From Metellina segmentata (lineage: Eukaryota > Arthropoda > Arachnida > Araneae > Tetragnathidae): a DNA stretch of 64,000 bases. The DNA lies in assembly GCA_947359465.1 (NCBI GenBank), contig OX375876.1, positions 87,202,184 to 87,266,183 of the forward strand, in the 5' to 3' direction. The notes beneath the pieces were generated by a model. That model was not told the origin of the DNA, made no database searches, and was given only the letters and a program-made list of their open reading frames with translations. A program made the translations under genes and the position numbers. This document shows positions 32,204 to 44,375 of the stretch, piece after piece (the stretch's first letter is position 1; each line of letters starts with the position of its first letter).

Positions 32204-32974
32204 CACATTTTGGGGCAATAACAGGTAATATATAAGGAAACCACTGAAATTTTCTCTCAAATCCATGGATCGACGTGGCTCGGAGGATTGATTTGCCCAC
32301 ACCGCCAGCAACCTGCGAGCTGTAGGCGGGATAGTTTGGATAGCCCCTGGATGCATTTATCTCTTCTGTGTCATTAAAGCTTCTCTTGCATGTGTACGTA
32401 AATTTACTTGATGGTGTTTGGCACAGTTAAGCCAAATATCAGTGAATTTTTAGATTTTCAGCTGACCGAAATTTTGTTTGACAATTTTGCGTATTTCAAT
32501 TTCGATTTACTGTCTGTAAAAGGAGTTGATTTGCGTATTATTTCTTTCCTACGCTTATCGATGTCTTGATGTTCGATGCCTGTTGTCAGACGCTTATTTT
32601 TTCATGTGATTTACGTTGATTTAATAAATACCATTTAAAAGACAAAGGAATATCTGACAGTAAATCGCAACTGTATTTTACAACAAATACGACATTTTTG
32701 CCATAAATCCTAACAAACCGGAGACTGCTCTTTGAAACTCACGGATTCTGGTCACACCTGGAGAAAGGTGTCAGTTCTAACTGGATTAAATCTCCATTTC
32801 TCCGAAATGACTTCTAGCAGGGCCTACTCATAGGTGGGATCGTCGGTAGAAGCCCGATAAAGTCTGTTCTTTGTGTTTATAACTGCACAAAGAAAAGATA
32901 AAAATGCATAAATCTTTGCAAGTTATTCATCAAGTCTTGGGATACATGTTTTTATTTCGTCATATAAAGTGATA
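32204..32974. other. Unassigned interval
   Basis: AT-rich with no recognisable element or gene. Confidence 0.35.
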
Positions 32975-33185
32975 TAGGGATGCTTCATCTAAACTGGTAC
33001 AGGGAGCCCCTTATCTAAACTGGGTTCAGGGGTCGTCACCTAAACTGGGAACAGGGGCCTGACTTCTAAACTGGTACAGAGACCCGTTATGTTAAACTGT
33101 ATACAAGGTCTGTAATCTAAACTGATATAGGGACTCGTCATCTCATTTGGCACAGGAGACTTCATATAAAATGATACATTGGGCC
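32975..33185 (+). repeat. 26-bp minisatellite, about eight degenerate units
   Basis: Units of the type catctaaactggtacagggg have taaactgg starts at 32990, 33016, 33041, 33067, about 33093 and 33118, spacing 25-26 bases. The same motif occurs inverted at 56765-56985. Confidence 0.85.
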
Positions 33186-35331
33186 GTCATATACAATGTT
33201 GGCCATCAAAAATGCAACACCATGAAGGACAAGAGATATCAAAACCATATACTATATAATAAAAATAACATTCAGCACAAAGGTTGAATGAGCGAAATTA
33301 TAGCTACGTTAGACTTGCGGAGCGCAGTGAAAACAATTTTTTGGGTAGCCGCCTCGGGAGACAATAATAATTACTGGTACACGTCTTGGCATTGTGAGAA
33401 GGAAGCTTTGGATGTGTGTTTGGGGTATGTCAGTCTATGCTGCTTTGACTCGTTGCTAAAGTCCATCTGGCGTAGCCGTGGTGTACCAGTCATTAGGCGA
33501 CCATCGACCAGACATGTTTGACTGACGACAGACCTGGTAAACAGAAGGACCGTGGAAAAAGTAAAATCTGGAGGACATTGAGGATTTGGTATACGTTCCA
33601 TGTGACTTGCGATAGTTATCTATTGAAAACTGCAGATATGTAGAGGTTGCTGTTGAGCGTACCTGCAAAGAGCACTAGGCAGGTACGGGAGTAGAAATAT
33701 TCCCTGTTACGGCAGACGACATCAAATTGTACTTGCGGACACAGCTTGTTGTACAACACGCCCTATTTTTGTAACTATGGTTCTGGATGTTGCAGTACTA
33801 TCCTTAATAGTCCTACGCATAAGATGTCGGTACTTTTGCTTAAAATTGATGAGGCTTCTGCAATTATTTACTTCGGTCTGTTCGCACCTTCTGAATCCAC
33901 CGATTCCATATTCCTATCACTGCAGCTTGTTTCAGTCCAGCCGGTTCACTCAACAACTCCTATGCCTCGGAAGGATAATCCGTAGTCTCGATAAGCCACA
34001 ATGTTTCCTTCCAAGTCGAAATATGCTAATTTTACTGTTATAGGCATATTTAAGCTTTCTATATATACACAGGAACAGCCAGATAACATAAATGCAATAC
34101 TTAAAAGCGATTCTCTGTTCCCCATTTTTTTATTGCTTACAGGAGCAGCTACTGGCGCATACGAGTTGCATATACGCTACAGTGCTAACTTTGCATATCG
34201 TTCCATGTAAGCATCGAGCATATTTCAAGCCTATCAGATACTTCCTCCATTGTGTTTCATTGTCAATGGCAAGCATTATAAATTTGGTACAGGAACCCGG
34301 AGTACAGATGTGAGGAAGGGCCTACGTAAAATTAAAATTTGAATGAAGAAGTCGGATTACCATTATAAGAACGCATTAGTTCGTCTCATTTCAGAATAAT
34401 TTTATCAAAGTTATGAAGCATTTATTTTCGGAATTGAATAACTTTTATTTTTTTGCTGTGTTTATTCACAGACGAATGAAGTGCGCGGTCAGCTTCATGT
34501 AGAATCAATTTATTTTAACTGACTTAACAGTGACGAACCGTTCTGCGAAGTTTGTTGAACTAGAAATTTTCGCTTCCGGCTATCATATTAGTTTCCTTGT
34601 AGAAATTATCTAGTGCATTTCCCTATTCGATTCTTCTGAAACAAATGGTAAAATGTTAATTAAAATCTAGTTCAAATGAATCATAAGCACTGTATGTTGT
34701 TAGGTTTCTTAGAACGACAGCGCGCGATATTTTCAATTTAAAATTGATTCGAATTTTATAGTTTGCAAACAAAGTTGTTAAAGTCTTTGTTTTGTTGCAT
34801 GATTTGTTTATGTCATTACAATATGGAATAACCAACGATAGATTTTTCTGTAAAGTTTCAAAAAAGAAAGCGCTACTGTTATTGTGGATTTTTTTTTTCA
34901 TTCTTTTCCATTTTGAAAGTGGCGTAAAAATAAAACTTGACATGTTACTCGAATGTTAGTTCAGCATGTTGCTTATGAGAGGGAATTTCAGGGCAAACAA
35001 ACAAATCAGACGGCTTACGACGATTTTATTTTCGTTTTCCAAATCCTCTCGCATGATACATTTCAATCTTACCGTAAAATGTTGTTCATCGCAGTTTTTT
35101 ATCCATTTGATGGAATTGTTTTTGCGAAATAATGAAATCGTTTCTGAAAAACAAGCCAAGTGACCTCACATTCATATTGCATCCTATACCTACGTATACT
35201 TCCTGTACGTTCCTGCAGAAACACTAACGCCACCTACATTTATCTTAAAAGAAAATACCTCTAATATAGGATTAGTTATAATTTTAATATCTTTTGTTTT
35301 ATTTTTAATTTAACTAAAACATATCACACTC
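33186..35331. other. Mostly unassigned, with a possible Tc1 end
   Basis: ttggccatcaaaaatgcaac (about 33201) followed by accatgaaggac resembles a Tc1-family terminus, but no partner end and no transposase motif follow. The short frames at 33288-34313 carry no domain. At 34572-34650, ttttcgcttccggctatcat and flanks resemble 39345-39385 and 39513-39555. Confidence 0.35.
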
Positions 35332-35333
35332 CG

Positions 35334-35583
35334 GCAAAAAAAAGAGACACAGCTCAAAATTGCATAATTTGAGAAACATCAACTTAAAGGATTCTATAAA
35401 ACTTATATTGAAATAGTATAAGCTTCTCTTTTAAATTTTAGGTAAGTATTTATGGAGGTAACTTCTATTATATTCCATAGAATAGTAATATAACACTCTG
35501 GGGCACCTCATATATATTTTTCAATGACATAACATCAAAACGTTTATTTTTTGAGTTGTGTCACTTTTCTTGCCGGGGTGCGA
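35334..35583. mobile_element. Tc1-type MITE
   Basis: Left end tcacactccggcaaaaaaaa and right end cttgccggggtgcga are inverted repeats. They extend inward to gagacacagctcaaaa and ttgagttgtgtcac. TA flanks both sides (35332-35333, 35584-35585). It is 250 bp with no coding content; the autonomous parent is not in the window. Confidence 0.88.
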
Positions 35584-35585
35584 TA

Positions 35586-37529
35586 AGTTACAAAGGGTGT
35601 CTTTATAACATCTGGCTCTAATTTCTCAAGACGAATGATTAGATAATTAAAACCAAGTGTCGCCTGAAATTAAATTTAAAGAAAAAGGTTAAATCGGTCG
35701 TATCTTTTCTTCTTCTGGTCTGTCCTTCGTTTGTTTTGGTTTTCACTGGAAAACTATCGCAAGTTATATTTCGTTATTTAAAGGTTTTGAAATCAAGCGA
35801 CTGATCAATATGATAAATTATTCAGTCTTGTCACATTGATAAATGATAGAAAAGTGAAAACAATTTAGGTAAAATCACATTTTGTGTAACATCTTATCAG
35901 GGAGTTGCAATCTGTATGTTATTGAAAACAATAAGTGTAAATGTGCCGATTTGAACTTTTTGTAAACTAATTAAAGAGGTCATATTGGGATATCTGTCAT
36001 TCGATTTACCAGTTTTGAAGATATGTTTTCTATGAAAAACACGTTATTCACAATAGTTATTCGAATATCACGTTTAGTGTTATATTAAAAAAAAAGACGC
36101 TCATTATGTTTTAAAAGGTGCATTTCTAAATAATTTACTGTTTTAAAACTAAAACTACTTTAAAACAGTTTACTAATGCTTCGAAAGATTTTCCAATCAT
36201 AAAAAAAATAGACTTTCATTGAAAAAGTAAATTTCAACTTATAACCGGTAATTTTTCGTACAAGCGTAAAATAAACTAACACATCAGAATTTTTCTATCA
36301 TTCAAAGAATTTTTTCTTATCGTCTGAAAAATGATTGCTAATACCAATACAAAATCAAATGGAACACAAGATTAGAAAAGTTCCATTCTTTTGTTGTTCC
36401 AAGAAACAGTTTCTGTTCTGATTTTGGTGTTCTTATTGTGGTACTACTGATTTTACTGAGGCTCTAATTTGATTGGACCAATTCTCTCGTTTTACAAACC
36501 TCAAAAATTTTTTACTTATAAATCAATACATACAGTTTCAAAGCTTTGTAATGATATTGAGAAAAATAAAAGGATCGTCAGACATAAAATTCGAAAAGAC
36601 AATAAAATTCGATAGATAGCGTGGGTTGTAACTCAACTTATAAGCTCTTTATCTCTACTTCTATCGAGTCAAAAAGTTGCCACATCTTCAAAAATGACCG
36701 ACACCAATCTCACGCTTGTAGTATAAATCAGAACGATGTGTCATTTGATAAAAAAAAAAGGGAAAGGCAGAGGGGAAATAATACATCATAGAGTAGCGAA
36801 AGCCATTTCTGTGTTATAATCGTGCTCGACTATCTCAACTAGCTCACATAGGTTACTTTAGGCACATACATTAAAACGATGAAAAATCGGTCAGGGCCAC
36901 TTATTTCTTTTTGGCCGTTTGACCTAAAATCATCACAAGGTGTACTTATGGGTGAATGTCGATTGTCTGTGGGGAGGGGATACATGTATTTTATGGAGTG
37001 AAAATATCGATTGGGAACTTTAACTTTCTTATCGATTCGCTACAGTGACAAGCTTTTGACACACGGAATAAATGAAGTTTCTTTCTACTTTTTCCTAATA
37101 GGAAAAGGGAAAACCTTTTCACGTGCCACATGGAAAAAAAAGGCAAATAATATTCAAGTTGCTGATGTGCCGATAAAAATTTTATTATTGTAAAGTTTTA
37201 TTACGATAAATTTAACAATTAACTTTAATGTCATGAAGACGATTGAACTCATAACAAGACACATACATTGTGGTACAAATTAATGAGATTTTTGCTGTTG
37301 TTCAGTGGATGCCAAATGTCATGTATCTGATTCTTATTTCGTCACTTAAAAGGCGGTTTTGTATTTTCATTTTGTTGCCTTATTAAATAAAAAGTAGAAA
37401 TAAATAAATTAAATTAAAATGAAGGCGTAAGTTTATAATTTTTTCAGACTTGACCATCTCACATATAGTATACAAGTTGTGAAAATGACGCAAAATGAAA
37501 AGTAAATTTTGAGGAAAATATCTAAATAT
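35586..37529. other. AT-rich interval, nothing assigned
   Basis: No domain-bearing frame or repeat recognised in this long AT-rich stretch. Confidence 0.4.
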
Positions 37530-38200
37530 GTCCTTAACACTCCAAGAGGTGTTTGTTGCTCTAGTACGACGTTAATTAAAAATTGCCAATTACCCTCCAA
37601 GTGGTTCCGACTAGGTATCTCGTCAATCAAGATAAGAACAACTTTGCTAATGACGAGATATCTCGTCATAAAGGTATTGCCGTTTGTTTGGTGACGACGA
37701 GATTAAGATGTTTTCTTCAAATGACGAGATATCTTGTCCATCAAGATCTGGTCCTTAACCCTCCAAGAGGTGTTGTGTTGCTCTAGTACGACGTTAATTA
37801 AAAATTGCCAATTACCCTCCAAGAGATTTCGACGAGGTATCTCGTCAATCAATATAAGACCAATTTGCTAATGACGAGATATCTCGTCAACATGGTACTG
37901 CCGTTTGTTAGGTGACGACGAGATTTAGATGTTTTTTTTTCAAATTACGATATATCTCGGTCATCAAGATCTGGTCCTTAACCCTCCAAGAGGTGTTGTT
38001 TGCTCTAGTACGACGTTAATTAAAAATTACAGATTACCCTCAAAGAGGCTTTGACGAGGTATCTCGTCCATCAAGATAAAACTAACTTTGCTAATGACGA
38101 GATATCTCGTCATTAAGGTATTGCCGTTTGTTTGGTGACGACGAGATTAAGATGTTTTCTTCAAATGACGAGATATCTCGTCCATCAAGATCTGGCCAAT
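37530..38200 (+). repeat. 222-bp tandem array, three units
   Basis: The marker ctctag begins at 37559, 37781 and 38003, exactly 222 bases apart. Each unit joins the last 35-40 bases of SINE-A (ctctagtacgacgttaatta then aaattgccaattacc) to sequence rich in gacgagatatctcgtc, a perfect 16-bp palindrome. Palindrome copies, some with one change, lie at 37652, 37723, 37873, 38053, 38096 and 38167. The SINE body and head are absent. Confidence 0.93.
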
Positions 38201-38324
38201 TCCACTAATGGCCATTTTTAATAATGAGATACATCGTTGAGACAACCACCAAGATGGTTATAGAAAAATTGACCAAACTGAAGCATTTTTAGATTTTTTT
38301 TTTTACCCGGATCAAGTAAGAACC

Positions 38325-38600
38325 CTGACAGAGCGACCAAGCGATGTCTAATTTGATACACAAATTGTGTAGTAGTGGCCAAGAATAGAGGAACATTGCA
38401 AACCTAAATTGGAGACACACATTTGTTTATTCCTGTTCTTTTTCAGAACAGCACCCAACATTTCGTATTCTTGATCGTATCAGAACTCAGGCACTGTCAT
38501 ACATCGATGTTTGTCTACTAGAACAGTAGCAACCAGAACACAAGACTGTTCTTATCTGTGTTCGTAATCACCTGTCGGGAGGATGTTACAAACACTTTAG
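38325..38600. repeat. Dispersed repeat S, uninterrupted copy
   Basis: Same family as 24095-24340 plus 25019-25060, here without the LINE. Shared words include tcttgatcgtatcagaac and gcaaccagaacacaag and tcacctgtcggga. Confidence 0.7.
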
Positions 38601-38927
38601 ATTTCAATCAATTTAATTATGTGGGTCGACTTAAAGAACTCGCGAGCATAAAGTGCTAGAAACTGCGACGCACGTCGCAGAACAAACAAAGTAATTGCAG
38701 AACAATTTTTTCTTAATTCTATCAAAACTTTGACCAATTTTTCTTAAATCATACGTTACGATGTTCTGCAGTGCAAAGCCAACACTTCCTTCAAACAAGG
38801 CCCATCAACCTACTGTAGAAAAGGTTCTGATATCACACAACTTGGGCCATCGATTCATCACCTCGTCCAGCCAGTGTCCCCAGAGCCTCTACCCCCACCA
38901 TTGCCAGCCAACCACAGCTGCAGAGTT
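38601..38927. other. Unassigned interval
   Basis: A 78-codon frame (38761-38997) runs into the transposon fragment that follows. The part before 38928 is not recognised. Confidence 0.35.
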
Positions 38928-39140
38928 TGTATTACTGTTGGTGGTCGCAATTTTGAGCATTTATTGTAAACATTGCTGCAGAAGCACTTTGCAATGATGT
39001 AAATAAACAATGTTTTTCTGTTCATGTTTCATTTTTTGTGTTCGTGCCTCCAAGCGTTACTTCCGACACTACATTCCTGTACGAAAAATGTATGTTTTAG
39101 TAAGCTGTACCACCCCTCCAAGTTTGTCCCATGACCTTAG
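38928..39140 (+). mobile_element. DUF4817-type transposon, 3' fragment
   Basis: Starts in the last transposase codons (tattactgttggtggtcgca; C-terminal GGRNFEHLL in frame) and continues through the noncoding end shared with 31652-31827. 5' truncated. Confidence 0.85.
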
Positions 39141-39371
39141 AATCATTGTATGATGCTGTTTCGCCAAATATGGCCCTTCAGTTTCACAACCCTACGATTT
39201 TAAGCTTGCGAACAGCAGAGGAAATATTATTCTCTGTTTTTTTTTTATTGGGAGAAAAGTACTTGTCTCAGCAAGCTATTTTAGCCTTTTACCTGCTCTC
39301 ACAATGTAAATTCGGTGGGGCATGTACCGACATACTAGTCGTTTTCGCTTACAGCTATCGTATTAGTTTCC
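39141..39371. other. Unassigned interval
   Basis: The 131-codon frame at 39131-39526 crosses the transposon end, this spacer and a SINE, so it is a chance frame. Confidence 0.4.
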
Positions 39372-39495
39372 GTCATCTCACCGTGGTTCAAAACCCCGTA
39401 GTACTGTCCTCTAATCTTTCCCATGGGGTTTTATCTCGAACCATCTCCAATAGCCCGTTGTGTTGCTCCAGTGTGACGCTAATTACCTATCCTAT
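39372..39495 (+). mobile_element. SINE-A, 5' truncated
   Basis: Begins gtcatctcaccgtggttcaa and ends gctaattacc, with ttgtgttgctccagtgtgac near the end. The flanks on both sides resemble a contiguous stretch at 34572-34650, which may be a related site without the SINE. Confidence 0.8.
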
Positions 39496-39793
39496 CCATG
39501 ATACTTTCCTTCTGAAAAATATTTAGTGCATTTTCCCTAATTAATTCTTCTCAGTTTATGCAAACTGACAGGAAAAGGGTCATATTTGGTCAAGCTGGAT
39601 TGAACACAAGACAAACAATGTCAAAAATGGACATACACAGGAAAAGTTTTTGTGATATTGAGGAGAGAAATTCTCCCACGGTAAGTTAGAGGAATCGAAA
39701 CTACGCCCACAAGACTAGAAGGTAACAGCTATCGAAATTTCAGTCAGAATTTCTACCTTTTCTAAAACTTTTCCGATTAAACAATGGTATATA

Positions 39794-40568
39794 CGAGGGT
39801 CATTCGAAAAGTAATGCCTGTTTGAGCATGCGCACCACTATGACAGTGGCAAGTGCAGCGTTCAAGGTCTACTAGTTTTAGGGACTCGTCTGTCAGCTGT
39901 TTATTGAATTACATCATATTATAACTGTTATTGTTGTTTTGGTAAGCGAACAAAATGTCCAAGAATATCGAGCGTGCCACCAAATTTGAAATGAGATCTG
40001 GGATCCGATTTCTAAATGCAAAAAAGGTGAGACCAAGCGAAATTTTATCGTCAAATCAAAGCAGTGTATGATGATGTGATGATTGAATCATGTGTGCGTC
40101 GTTGGTACCGAAAGTTTAATGAGGGAGGAGAGAACGTTCATGACGAGGAGCGATGTGGCCGTCCAAGTGTCATTACAGATGAGCTTGTCAAGTCTGTTGA
40201 CTAATTCATAAAACAAGATCGGCGTGTGACTTCGAATGAAATACATGACAAATTTTCACGTGTCTCGCACTATCATTTACGAAGTGGTAACAGATCACCT
40301 CAAATTTAGAAAAATGTGTGCAAGGTGGGTGCTACGCATGTTCAATGACGACCAGAAAAGCTTAAAGACGTTACTGCTTATCTCAATAGACTGGCTACGG
40401 ATGAATATGACGCTGTATTCAAAAGCTCATCACAAGGTACAACAAATGTTTAAATTTTCAAGGGGACTATGTAAGGTAGAAAAATGCAATATCAATAAGT
40501 GTGGTTGAAAATTTTTAATTGGTCTGTATTTTATTTAAAAACAGGCATCACTTTCCGAACGACCCTCG
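39794..40568 (+). mobile_element. mariner-like transposon, core deleted
   Basis: Terminal repeats cgagggtcattcgaaaagta (39794) and actttccgaacgaccctcg (to 40568), with TA at 39792-39793 and 40569-40570. It is 775 bp, against about 1.3 kb for an intact element. Confidence 0.93.
39956..40508 (+). pseudogene. mariner transposase, catalytic core deleted
   Basis: MSKNIERATKFEMRSGIRFL opens the frame at 39956. After a small shift come VYDDVMIESCVRRWYRKFNE, CGRPSVITDELVKSV and RVTSNEIHDKFSRVSRTIIY, the two helix-turn-helix units and linker of a mariner enzyme. ARWVLRMFNDDQKSLK is the WVPR-like linker region. The sequence then skips the catalytic domain entirely and resumes with a C-terminal KVQQMFKFSRGLCKVEK-like tail. 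All catalytic aspartates are missing. Confidence 0.85.
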
Positions 40569-40570
40569 TA

Positions 40571-41639
40571 GATTAACAAAATTTTAATACTTCAGTCTCT
40601 AGAAATTTGTAGTTAAAGTAAGTTTTTTTCTGGATGAAACTGAATTTATCAAAGGTGATAATAATATGGCAGATTGTTATCGCCAAAAGAATCCAGAATT
40701 ATATTTGCTTGAAACTTTAATCTATGAGCCGTAAAAACAACTACTGTGATAACCGATATCAGTTCTCCACTATCGGATAAGTTGTAAACAAAGTGCATCG
40801 TAAAAATTCAAAGAAAGAAACTAATTCACTTCAGTTTGCGAAATCTTGATTATGAACAATATGTAACTAGTCAGTTCAAGATTCCAATAACGAAAATTCG
40901 TAGGAAACCATTGCCCTCTTTCCAATATTTTTATGACTGGGACACAGTCCCTTAAAACACGAAGGGATAAATATCACAAATCGTTCTGCCTGTCAACCAC
41001 TTGAACTGCTTCAGACACAAAGTCTGCCCCTGTCTAATGTCATAGAAAAACCTTATCCTATTTTCTGTTGCGAATTTTTGAAGAAATTTCTTTTCAGTTT
41101 GTTACGGTAGGCACACTTGGATGCGACGAATTGGAAACATTCATAAATAGTTTTCATGTCGCCAATATCAAAATTATAGCTTTCCATCAATTTTCACGAA
41201 AAAAAAATCCAATTACGTCATCCTCAAGAGTTACCCTTCCTCAAAATGAACGAACCCTATTTCTATTGCGACCACACCACCCATACTTGGTGTTGAGTGC
41301 AGTTCTAGTAGCAGACAGGCGAAAAACAGATTATATGGGTTGCCAAATATCCAGAGTGCTTGGAACCACCTGTAATTAGATCAACCCTCAGGCCCACTCT
41401 AAGGCGATTTCATCGATTCTCTCAAATGGGCCTCGCCATGAATGAAATTGGAGAAATATGCATTAATTAATAAATAATCACAAACAACGATTATTTTTAG
41501 TTTAAAAATGTTTTCTACTGTCAATTACTCAATTCATTAAATTAGAAAAAAGCGTCATTTAATTAACTATTTTTATTTTAGTAGGGGCCCTTCAGAGATT
41601 AATCAAATTGTGTCTCGCACTTGTATCCGGCCCTGAAGA
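40571..41639. other. Unassigned interval
   Basis: The 103-codon frame at 41068-41379 has no domain I recognise and no flanking splice or promoter logic, so it is not called. Confidence 0.35.
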
Positions 41640-41970
41640 CCCCGCATTAGCCTGTGCTAATGCTAGTTTTAACACCAGCAAACAATCATGGGCCTAGTAT
41701 CGTGAGACACTACAAGTACAAATGAGAGTGGTTTGGATGTATAGAGCATGGCAACGCGCAAGGTGGCATACCCGTCCAGAATGCTTTGATGTATCGCATG
41801 TTATAACAACGATATATTGTATCATGCCATTTTAAACAAAATATACAACATGCATATTAAAGTCAATCTCTGAAGATTATCAAGTCTTGATGAATCTCAC
41901 CGCTGTGGCAATAATTTAGACCCATGAGCCCTTAGATACTAACAAGGGACACAATTAGATGTTCCTGAGC
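41640..41970. repeat. Dispersed repeat R, uninterrupted copy
   Basis: Shares gcctagtatcgtgag, acatgcatattaaagtcaat and tcaagtcttgatgaatctca-type words in order with 10190-10351 plus 11282-11460. Its class is unknown. Confidence 0.5.
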
Positions 41971-42854
41971 CTCAAGATTTAAATGTGGTCGGTTAGGTGT
42001 ATTCAGATACCATGATGCTGAAAATGCAGACTATGATGTTAGTGCAGTGTATGTAAATTTTCACTACAGGAACAAGTTTCAGAATAGACTTTTCGACCTT
42101 CAGGTAGGATGAAAATGGACCATGTCCTGTGAAGAAGGGTGTCTCTTGAACTGCTGATTTCAGTGATGCTTTTGACACTGAACTGTGACCTCATGACACT
42201 CATGAGCTGTGACCCTAGAGTAGGTTGGATGGACGCTAGGGTTAGGATTAGGATACTAGGGTGCCAAGTCCCAAAGCTTCCGCATGTAGGTGTCAACTGA
42301 AACTCTATGGTACAAGCTGGCCCGTGAAACGAGAAATCTTTTCATAGTATTTTGCATATGTAGAAATTCTGTTTGAAGTAGCAAAAACTCTCAAATCTTG
42401 AGTTCTGGCATCACAAAATTTACACAGATTATTTTGTCTAGAATTTCTAGGTCAAAGTAGATATTTTCAGTTGCTATGTTCCCTTGGAACCATTGAAGTA
42501 AAATTTAATTATGAGCATTCCACATGAAAATACGAATTTTTAAGTCAAACTCAAATCAACACCAACCTATCAGGACAAAAAGGAAAGGAAATCGGAAGAG
42601 TAAATGACAAAAAACGAGCTCATATAATGTTCGACTTCTCAACGAAACTGCTGAGGAAACAGAAGCGAAACTTAGTTTATTTGAAACAGTAAAAACTATG
42701 ACGAAGCTGGGTAGTAAAGCTAGTTTATCACAATACAGATGTAGAAAAGTGCAAAAGAAAAACGGAGCCCTCGCTGTGACATCATGGTCCGGAAAGTGTA
42801 ATCGGGAATATATGAATTAAGATAGTTTCGACGTCGCAGGAGATTTAAAACTCT
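41971..42854. other. Unassigned interval
   Basis: Contains a few taggattagga words near 42236-42262. No gene supported. Confidence 0.35.
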
Positions 42855-42952
42855 GCGAAAGGAGTGTTGGTTTGTGAAGCAAACCAAATGGGATTGCGTA
42901 GCAGTACACGGGAATTGGTGAGCGTAGGCGAGCAGGGGACAGACCCTCCTGG
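42855..42952 (+). mobile_element. Helitron-like 3' end
   Basis: Short palindromes (ggtttgtgaagcaaacc near 42872), then ggtgagcgtaggcgagcagg and a final agaccctcctgg followed by T. CTGG fits the CTRR terminus of Helitrons. The block is the reverse complement of about 19597-19700. No TC start was located upstream. Confidence 0.45.
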
Positions 42953-43390
42953 TATTAATAAATTTATAAAATCAAAACAATATTCAAAAGTAGGAAAATA
43001 CAAATACAACAAATACAATCAAATATTAAATTATATTACATAATGATGTAGTAATGTATCGCCTGTTAAAAGAAGTTAATTTTCCCTGCAATCTCATTTC
43101 ACTTAAATCTTGATTCATTGCAGTTTTAAAATTTAGCTCGCTTTGAAGGGCCTGGTATTGAATGATCCTCTTCGTCGTTCGATTATGTTGCCTGTAATGG
43201 GAGTGTGCGCAAGCTCTTCAATTTGTTCAAGAACATACAGAGCCTCATCCTCATCTATGTCGATGTCTTCCAAAACAGGAGTAGGTGCGTTTTGGCATTA
43301 CTGGCCAAGACAGAAAGTGCAAAGGCTTGAACACTTTAGGCCTACTTTTTGACAGGTGCAAGCCCCATGGCACTGTTTCTTACAACGACA
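42953..43390. other. Unassigned flank of the nested Helitrons
   Basis: No recognisable domain on either strand. The 69-codon frame at 43143-43352 is unsupported. Confidence 0.35.
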
Positions 43391-43527
43391 TCTATATATA
43401 TAATTCTCTTACGTGGCACGCAAAAAAGACGTTATTTGTTATTGCGTTTTGGCAACATTGTGCGATTGTTTGTTTACCATCACGAAGTCTCGCGACTCAA
43501 TTGAACTCATAGCGTAATAGGATAAAA

Positions 43528-44375
43528 CTAGGGGGCCCGCCCCCTGCTCGCTAACGCTCGCCAACCCCCGGAGGATTGCTTCGCAATCCGCATTGGATCG
43601 CTGCGCGAACCTAAGCTCGCTTCGCTCGCATCAGTGAAAACATGTGTCCTAGCAGAAGAAATTGTTTACAAAATATGATTTTCCAAAAAAATATTTTTCA
43701 AATCTAAATTTTTTGCTGTTTTTCAGAAAAGGGTGGAGGGCGAGAAAAAAAAATCTAAACCAATCAGAGCACGTTTAATTTCACTTAAAAACACGGTTTA
43801 ATTCCAATCAGATAACGTCTTTAATCCTAATCTTTTTAATAGGGTTGCCATAAAAACAGCCAAAGGAAAGGTTACCACTTTGGCGAGAAAAAAAGACTGT
43901 CCCGTTTGCTACCACTCCACTCAGAAAAGATATTTACAGTACCTCTGAAATCACAATTCAAATGAAAACTTTGAGCAAATTTGGACTCGAAATGTGAGCG
44001 CTGATTTGGATATTGAATACCCAGCATGTTGTTTGTATGTACATTTACCCCTGCATTTGAGCCAACCACGCTTTTTCATTGAGTTTGTAGTCGAAAGTTG
44101 TAGTGGAAGCGTCTTGTTGAACTATAATTGCTGACCCTGAAAAGGACCTTTTTTTAAATGTCCCTGAAGAGATCCTCCGCTTTATTTGATTTCTATTATT
44201 AACTGCACAGCTCGACTAAAATTCATTTTTTTTCAATAAAATTTCATCCGATAACGCTATAAATTCAATTGAAGCGCGAGGCTTCGTGATAAGCAAACAA
44301 TCGTACAATGTTGCCAAAACGCAATAACTAATAACGTCTTTTTTGCGTGCCACGTAATAGAATTATATATATAGA
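43528..44375 (-). mobile_element. Non-autonomous Helitron (inner copy, inverted)
   Basis: Read on the minus strand it starts tctatatatataattctatt at 44375 and ends gggcgggccccctag at 43528. It is inserted in the outer copy between ggataaaa and ttttattg. The inner copy's own sequence has ggatgaaattttattg at the matching place, so the pre-insertion site is known to within one base. It is about 848 bp. No coding capacity. Confidence 0.88.

Noticed and set aside
32975..33185. CRISPR-like array
   Set aside because: Short head-to-tail units without distinct spacers, in an animal genome; it is a degenerate minisatellite.
33201..34060. Complete Tc1 element
   Set aside because: Only a Tc1-like left end is visible; no transposase motif or right terminus follows.
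39131..39526. 131-codon open frame as a gene
   Set aside because: It spans a transposon 3' end, a spacer and a SINE, so it cannot be one biological coding unit.
42236..42262. Interstitial telomere repeat (TTAGG type)
   Set aside because: Only two or three imperfect ttagga words; too short and degenerate.
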